NCBI GenBank assembly: GCA_034620365.1
Contig: JAQGEQ010000343.1
Location: forward strand, 1-64,000
Reading direction: 5' to 3'
Source of the DNA: Pegea sp. RAD2-039
Lineage: Eukaryota; Chordata; Thaliacea; Salpida; Salpidae
Length of the DNA stretch: 64,000 nucleotides
A program made the position numbers and the translations under genes. Shown piece after piece: positions 57,701-64,000 of this stretch (position 1 is the stretch's first letter; every line of letters begins with the position of its first letter). The notes under the pieces were generated by a model. That model was given only the letters and a program-made list of their open reading frames with translations, ran no database searches and was not told where the DNA came from.

Positions 57701-60700
57701 ACTGTTGTTTGTGTTTATTGTTGTTTGTGTTTACTGTTGTTGGTGTTTACTGTTGTTTATGTTTACTGTTGTTTGTGTTTACTGTTGTTTGTGTTTACTG
57801 TTGTTTGTGTTTACTGTTGTTTGTGTTTACTGTTGTTTGTGTTTACTGTTGTTTGTGTTTACTGTTGTTTGTGTTTACTGTTGTTTGTGTTTATTGTTGT
57901 TTGTGTTTGCTGTCGTTTGTGTTTATTGTTGTTTGTGTTTACTGTTGTTGGTGTTTACTGTTGTTTATGTTTACTGTTGTTTGTGTTTACTGTTGTTTGT
58001 GTTTACTGTTGTTTGTGTTTATTGTTGTTTGTGTTTACTGTTGTTTGTGTTTGCTGTCGTTTGTGTTTATTGTTGTTTGTGTTTACTGTTGTTGGTGTTT
58101 ATTGTTGTTTGTGTTTACTGTTGTTGGTGTTTACTGTTGTTTATGTTTACTGTTGTTTGTGTTTACTGTTGTTTGTGTTTATTGTTGTTTGTGTTTATTG
58201 TTGTTTGTGTTTACTGTTGTTTGTGTTTGCTGTCGTTTGTGTTTATTGTTGTTTGTGTTTACTGTTGTTTGTCTTTACTGTTGTTTGTGTTTATTGTTGT
58301 ATGTGTTTACAGTTGTTTGTGTTTACTGTTGTTTGCGTTTACTGTTGTTTGTGCTTACTGTTGTTTGTGTTTACTGTTGTTTGTGTTTACTGTTGTTTAT
58401 GTTTACTGTTGTTTGTGTTTACTGTTGTTTATGTTTACTGTTGTTTGTGTTTACTGTTGTTTATGTTTACTGTTGTTTGTGTTTACTGTTGTTTGTGTTT
58501 ACTGTTGTTTGTGTTTACTGTTGTTTATGTTTACTGTTGTTTGTGTTTACTGTTGTTTGCGTTTACTGTTGTTTGTGTAAACTGTTGTTTGTGTTTACTG
58601 TTGTTTGTGTTTACTGTTGTTTATGTTTACAGTTGTTTGTGTTTACTGTTGTTTGTGTTTATTGTTGTTTGTGTTTACAGTTGTTTGTGTTTACTGTTGT
58701 TTGTGTTTACTGTTCTTTGTGTTTACTGTTGTTTGTGTTTACTGTTGTTTGTGTTTACTGTTGTTTGTGTTTACTGTTGTTTGTGTTTACAGTTGTTTGT
58801 GTTTATTGTTGTTTGTGTTTACTGTTGTTTGTGTTTACTGTTGTTTGTGTTTACTGTTGTTTGTGTTTACTGTTGTTTGTGTTTACTGTTGTTTGTGTTG
58901 ACTGTTGTTTGTGTTTATTGTTGTCTGTGTTTGCTGTTGTTTGTGTTTACTGTTGTTTGTGTTTACTGTTGTTTGTGTTTACTGTTGCTTGTGTTTACTG
59001 TTGTTTATGTTTACTGTTGTTTGTGTTTACTGTTGTTTGTGTTTACTGTTGTTTGTGTTTACTGTTGCTTGTGTTTACTGTTGTTTATGTTTACTGTTGT
59101 TTGTGTTTACTGTTGTTTGTGTTTACTGTTGTTTGTGTTTACTGTTGTTTATGTTTACTGTTGTTTGTGTTTACTGTTGTTTGTGTTTACTGTTGTTTGT
59201 GTTTACTGTTGTTTGTGTTTACTGTTGTTTGTGTTTACTGTTGTTTGTGTTTACTGTTGTTTGTGTTTACTGTTGTTTGTGTTTACTGTTGTTTGTGTTT
59301 ACAGTTGTTTGTTTGTGTTTACTGTTTTTTGTGTTTACTGTTGTTTGTGTTTACTGTTGTTTGTGTTTACTGTTGTTTGTGCTTACTGTTGTTTGTGTTT
59401 ACAGTTGTTTGTCTTTACTGTTGTTTGTGTTTACTGTTGTTTGCGTTTACTGTTGTTTGTGTTTGCAGTTGTTTGTGTTTACTGTTGTTTGTGTTTACTG
59501 TTGTTTGTGTTTACTGTTGTTTGTGTTTACTGTTGTTTGTGTTTATTGTTGTTTGTGTTTACAGTTGTTTGTGTTTACTTGTTTGTGTTTATTGTTGTTT
59601 GTGTTTACTGTTGTTTGTGTTTGTTTTACTGTTGTTTATGTTTACTGTTGTTTGTGTTTACTGTTGTTTGTGTTTACTGTTGTTTGTGTTTACTGTTGTT
59701 TGTGTTTACTTGTTTGTGTTTACTGTTGTTTTATGTTTTTGTGTTTACTGTTGTTTGTGTTTACTGTTGTTTGTGTTTACTGTTGTTTGTGTTTACTGTT
59801 GTTTGTGTTTACTGTTTTTTGTGTTTACTGTTGTTTGTGTTTACTGTTGTTTGTGTTTACTGTTGTTTGTGCTTACTGTTGTTTGTGTTTACAGTTGTTT
59901 GTCTTTACTGTTGTTTGTGTTTACTGTTGTTTGCGTTTACTGTTGTTTGTGTAAACTGTTGTTTGTGTTTACTTTTGTTTGGGTTTACTGTTGTTTGTGT
60001 TTATTGTTGTTTGTGTTTACTTTTTTTTGTGTTTACTGTTGTTTGTGTTGAGTGTTGTTTGTGTTTACTGTTGTTTGTGTTTACTGTTGTTTGGGTTTAC
60101 TGTTGTTTGTGTTTACTGTTGTTTGTGTTTACTGTTGTTTGTGTTTACTGTTGTTTGTGTTTACTGTTGTTTGTGTTTACTGTTGTTTGGGTTTACTGTT
60201 GTTTGTGTTTACTGTTGTTTGTGCTTACTGTTGTTTGTGTTTACAGTTGTTTGTCTTTACTGTTGTTTGTGTTTACTGTTGTTTGCGTTTACTGTTGTTT
60301 GTGTTTACAGTTGTTTGTGTTTACTGTTGTTTGTGTTTACTGTTGTTTGTGTTTACTGTTGTTTGTGTTTACTGTTGTTTGTGTTTACTGTTGTTTGTGT
60401 TTACTGTTGTTTGTGTTTACTGTTGTTTGTGTTTACTGTTGTTTGTGTTTATTGTTGTTTGTGTTTACTGTTGTTTGTGTTTATTGTTGTTTGTGTTTAC
60501 TGTTGTTGGTGTTTACTGTTGTTTATGTTTACTGTTGTTTGTGTTTACTGTTGTTTGTGTTTACTGTTGTTTGTGTTTACTGTTGTTTGTGTTTGCTGTT
60601 GTTTGTGTTTACTGTTGTTTGTGTTTACTGTTGTTTGTGTTTACTGTTGTTTGTGTTTACTGTTGTTTGTGTTTACTGTTGTTTGTGTTTACTGTTGTTT

Positions 60701-61982
60701 GTGTTTATTGTTGTTGTGTGTTTGTGTTTTACTGTTGTTTGTGTTTACTGTTGTTTGTGTTTACTGTTGTTTGTTTACTGTTGTTTGTTTACTGTTGTTT
60801 GTGTTTACTGTTGTTTGTGTTTACTGTTGTTTGTGTTTACTGTTGTTTGGGTTTACTGTTGTTTGTGTTTACTGTTGTTTGTGTTTACTGTTGTTTGTGT
60901 TTACTGTTGTTTGTGTTTACTGTTGTTTGTGTTTACTGTTGTTTGTGTTTACTGTTGTTTGGGTTTACTGTTGTTTGTGTTTACTGTTGTTTGTGTTTAC
61001 TGTTGTTTGTGTTTACTGTTGTTTGTGTTTACTGTTGTTTGTGTTTACTGTTGTTTGTGTTTACTGTTGTTTGTGTTTACTGTTGTTTGGGTTTACTGTT
61101 GTTTGTGTTTACTGTTGTTTGTGTTTACTGTTGTTTGTGTTTACTGTTGTTTGTGTTTACTGTTGTTTGTGTTTACTGTTGTTTGTGTTTACTGTTGTTT
61201 GTGTTTACTGTTGTTTGTGTTTACTGTTGTTTGTGTTTACTGTTGTTTGTGTTTACTGTTGTTTGTGTTTACTGTTGTTTGTGTTTACTGTTGTTTGTGT
61301 TTACTGTTGTTTGTTTACTGTTGTTTGTGTTTACTGTTGTTTGTGTTTACTGTTGTTTGTGTTTACTGTTGTTTGTGTTTACTGTTGTTTGTGTTTACTG
61401 TTGTTTGTGTTTACTGTTGTTTGTGTTTACTGTTGTTTGTGTTTACTGTTGTTTGGGTTTACTGTTGTTTGTGTTTACTGTTGTTTGTGTTTACTGTTGT
61501 TTGTGTTTACTGTTGTTTGTGTTTACTGTTGTTTGTGTTTACTGTTGTTTGTGTTTACTATTGTTTGTGTTTACTGTTGTTTGTGTTTACTGTTGTTAAT
61601 CTTCTTTAAAATAACCTGAAATATTTTTGCAGATTTTTTGCTGAAGATACTCCCTTTAAGTTGTGAAAACGACAAAAGTTTAGATGAAACTCAAACAAGT
61701 TTCAGGAACCATTCTTTAATTAACGTCATGAAAATATTTGGAGTTATAATTCTAACAATAGTAGATAATATCAAGAATAACGTTCCAACAGAAACTATTA
61801 TTCAACCAACTTTTATAAACCCTGAATTCAGTGAAAGAAAAAGTAAAACGAGAAAAATTACTAAGAAACAAGGAAGTCAAAGAAAATCAAAGACAAGGAA
61901 CTCGAAACAACCCAAGAAATCAGTTACTAGTGATTTAAAGCGGCGAGAAAATTATGTTTTGGAATATATCGAAGCTAGTTGA
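54789..61982 (+). CDS. multi-pass (about seven TM) membrane protein, unrecognised
   Basis: Six exons, 351 residues, phases agree: 54789-55010, 55496-55600, 56331-56490, 56540-56614, 56676-56819, 61633-61982. Hydrophobic segments: ITVIILQFLASFFQFVAATY; LYTALFLLSMFITSLINGII; HLGTAFRLFYFVFLSLML; VSVFIVTLGLGVALIIR; AFIVGASFLTGFSIFWVGF; a split one across the last junction (LNFIGMAALS + NFLLKILPL); and VMKIFGVIILTIVDNI. A basic loop (RKQS...RRRKSKIKRMK) precedes the sixth and a Lys/Arg-rich tail ends the protein. Seven segments with basic loops would suit a receptor-like topology, but no family motif was recognised. Intron 5 is 4.8 kb, nearly all 16-bp minisatellite. ATG 54789 is the first Met of the open frame. 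Confidence 0.7.
55800..56055. repeat. degenerate GAATTTTGAATGTC minisatellite
   Basis: About 18 imperfect units of GAATTTTGAATGTC / GAATTTTGAATTTC in intron 2 of the 7-TM gene. Confidence 0.85.
56108..56252 (+). mobile_element. GCGAGAGG-hairpin dispersed element
   Basis: TTTGAGGACTACTGAAATGT to TTCGCATTTATTGTAATAAA, about 145 bp, in intron 2 of the 7-TM gene and in sense with it. Confidence 0.82.
56866..61596 (+). repeat. 16-bp minisatellite GTTTACTGTTGTTTGT, about 295 units
   Basis: 4.7 kb of head-to-tail 16-mers filling intron 5 of the 7-TM gene. Variants (TTTATTG, GTTGAGTG, TTTACAG, TTTGCTG, GGGTTTAC) are interspersed; occasional deletions change frame. All three + frames stay open for up to 1342 codons with a 16-residue C/L/V/F/Y period; this is an artefact of a stop-free unit whose length is not a multiple of 3. 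Confidence 0.96.
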
Positions 61983-64000
61983 AGTAAAAATATGAAAATC
62001 AAAAAGTTGTGTTTGAATATTAATAAATTTTCGAATATTTCTTAAGAAGTTTTTATTGATAAGTTGAAAAAATTCAAATTTTTTTGTGATTTCAAATTTA
62101 AGATAAATAATTATATCAGAGTTACGAAACATGAATCACAATAAGATGGTCGAATCTTTGAAATATTTAAAAGATTCGTATTGTGGTTCCAAGTTATTTT
62201 TCGAGATCACCTTCAACCACCAGTTACAATATCAGTCTTATTTGAATATCATTTATGAGTTAGAACATTACTATATCAGAAATTTAATTAATTAGTTTAT
62301 TGAATAAACGCTTCAAATGATAAATTGTAAAACTTTTATAGTGAGCAATATAAATCACAAGAAATTAAAAAGTATCAAGTAGTTTACCATCAAGAGTTTA
62401 TACAAAAAGTAAAACTTCAAAAGCAAATTTAGATATAATAAAATTAGATAGAAAGTCAGAATAACTGACAGTATTATACATCGTTTGTCAGCAAATTACT
62501 CAAGTCATCATTTTATGAGAGCTAATAAAGTTTGTGGTTGTATATAATCAGATTTAAAAGTTCAAAATATGGTTACTCTACTGAAAAAGCCATTAGTCCA
62601 TTGGTTGTTAATTAAGTTATTAACTTTTCAGTTTAATTTTTAATACACTTTTCTATTTAATGTATTTCTAGCATATAATTCAAACTCTTTTATAATATTG
62701 TAATACAGTCAGATTGAAGATTTCAAATCATGGTAACCCTGTTGAAAAAGCTATTAGTGCATTGTGGGTGTTAATTAAATTGAGTTAATTTCAAACAAAA
62801 ACCTCTGAAACAAATTAATTGAATCAATTACCAAATATTTGTATATTGTTTACTGGGTTAAACGCTTTTAAGTTTTATTTATGAAGTAGTAAGTCAACAT
62901 AAACCTCTAACTTTTTATGTAATAGTGACAGAAAACGTATGACTTGTTGTATTAGTCGTCTTCAATATTGACAAGAAAAGACAAAAGCACTTGACAACAA
63001 AATTTTTTATATTATTTTAAAACACTAAAAAATTAAACCGCTAGTTGGCGCTGTTGGTTTTATAATTCCATAAAAATTTTATGAAAATGTTTTACAAAAA
63101 GTTCGTATTAATTGCAAACCAAACCAGTTATTAAAAAATAAATTTGACAAAATTGTCAGAGCTACAAAGTCCAAAGTCCAAGGCATACAAAGAAAAAAAT
63201 TGAAGATAATGGATCAAAAGATAAATAATAAAAAGAAAAGTAAAAGAAGATACATAATTCATCCTTAAGAAAATAAAATGTAAGGAACTGGTTGCCTTTA
63301 AACGATAGTTTTAATATTTTATCTAAGTTGATACAACTGTAAGCTGCTTACAAAGATATCAATAATTGAATAATCTAAATAATAAAATAATTTGAAGATA
63401 ATTTTGATGAATAATTAGGTTTGTTCTTAAAACTTAGAAAGATTTTATATAAAATTTTAAATATAGGTTTGAAAATGATAGAAAGTTAAAATTTTTCTAG
63501 TTTTTATAGAAAGCTTTTTACGTTTTATAATAAAATGAGAAGAAATTAAAGAAGCAAATAAAATGAAATATTTTGATTTTAATACAAAAAATAACAAGAA
63601 TATGTCAAGAAGTATCAAAGAAGTCAATTAAATATTTGAAAGAAAAGATAATGTAGTTGATAAACTAAAGATTGGAATTCCTTAAATTAAAATCTTAAAA
63701 TTTTATGAAATATAATTTAAGTAATTTCTTCATCAAGTAAATAACACTTTCTTATCAGATTTTTGATTCATATATTAACCTATCTCTTTTCAATCTAAAT
63801 ATAAACAAACAGGCAATTGAAGAAAATATTTATTGTATAAAAAAGTTTTAATCAATTTGTAGTTATAAAAAGTTAACAGAAATAAACTCCAAGATAATCA
63901 AATAGTTTTTAAACTTCTTTCTTGTACCAGTTAACCACAATTCTTCTGCTACTTATTTAATTTAGAGAGAGCTTTGTAGCTTTATTAGTTCATTTTTTAA
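61983..64000. other. AT-rich DNA downstream of the 7-TM gene
   Basis: A related phrase (TGTTGAAAAAGCYATTAGT) occurs at about 62580 and 62742, suggesting an old local duplication. No gene seen. Confidence 0.5.
62022..62027 (+). terminator. AATAAA polyadenylation signal of the 7-TM gene
   Basis: AATAAA 40 nt after the TGA at 61980-61982. Confidence 0.55.

Noticed and set aside
56868-61619. Frames of up to 1342 codons rich in Cys/Leu/Val (VCVYCCLCLLLFVFT)
   Set aside because: Same artefact from a stop-free 16-bp unit, inside an intron whose flanking exons join in phase.

Overview
The window is nuclear DNA of an invertebrate animal. It is AT-rich, its genes are split by GT-AG introns (the small ones about 43-60 bp), and the split genes rebuild animal proteins: PDE8, EXOSC3/RRP40, ST7, HEXIM, DDHD1 and a four-SRCR lysyl oxidase-like protein. 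The species cannot be fixed from sequence alone. Tiny introns, plus 3' splice sites lying a few bases upstream of many start codons, suggest a lineage with spliced-leader trans-splicing (tunicates, among others). Exons were joined by hand, and the exon lengths and splice phases of every multi-exon model agree.

Layout. 161-3934 (+): 3' part of a PDE8-type phosphodiesterase. 5864-6539 (+): small PWWP protein. 6951-8630 (-): EXOSC3. 8825-8986 (-): 53-residue single-pass membrane protein. 10.8-14.35 kb: 23-bp satellite. 15014-19602 (-): ST7, 14 exons. 21006-21719 (+): HEXIM. 21844-25962 (+): DDHD1-type phospholipase, close behind HEXIM. 26-33.9 kb: no firm gene; dispersed repeats and a 1.5-kb tandem duplication. 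33960-44689 and 44978-46843 (-): two neighbouring genes sharing an unrecognised repeated module with the signature DGGxDM[FY]DxGN; the large one is modelled as 41 exons and 1508 residues. 50446-54106 (-): LOXL, 16 exons. 54789-61982 (+): unrecognised protein with about seven membrane segments. The rest is AT-rich and looks empty.

The window is unusually rich in intronic minisatellites: 11-bp (PDE8, DDHD1, LOXL), 13-bp (ST7), 16-bp (the 7-TM gene) and 113-bp (EXOSC3, with an inverted copy in the DGG gene). The 11-bp family is always in the same orientation relative to transcription. Each unit contains a branch-point-like word and a pyrimidine tract and almost never AG, so the arrays look like reiterated 3' splice-site modules.

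The genes do not form one pathway. Two same-strand pairs, HEXIM-DDHD1 and the small membrane protein-EXOSC3, are spaced like operon partners. Long open frames inside the 23-, 16- and 11-bp arrays are periodicity artefacts, not genes.
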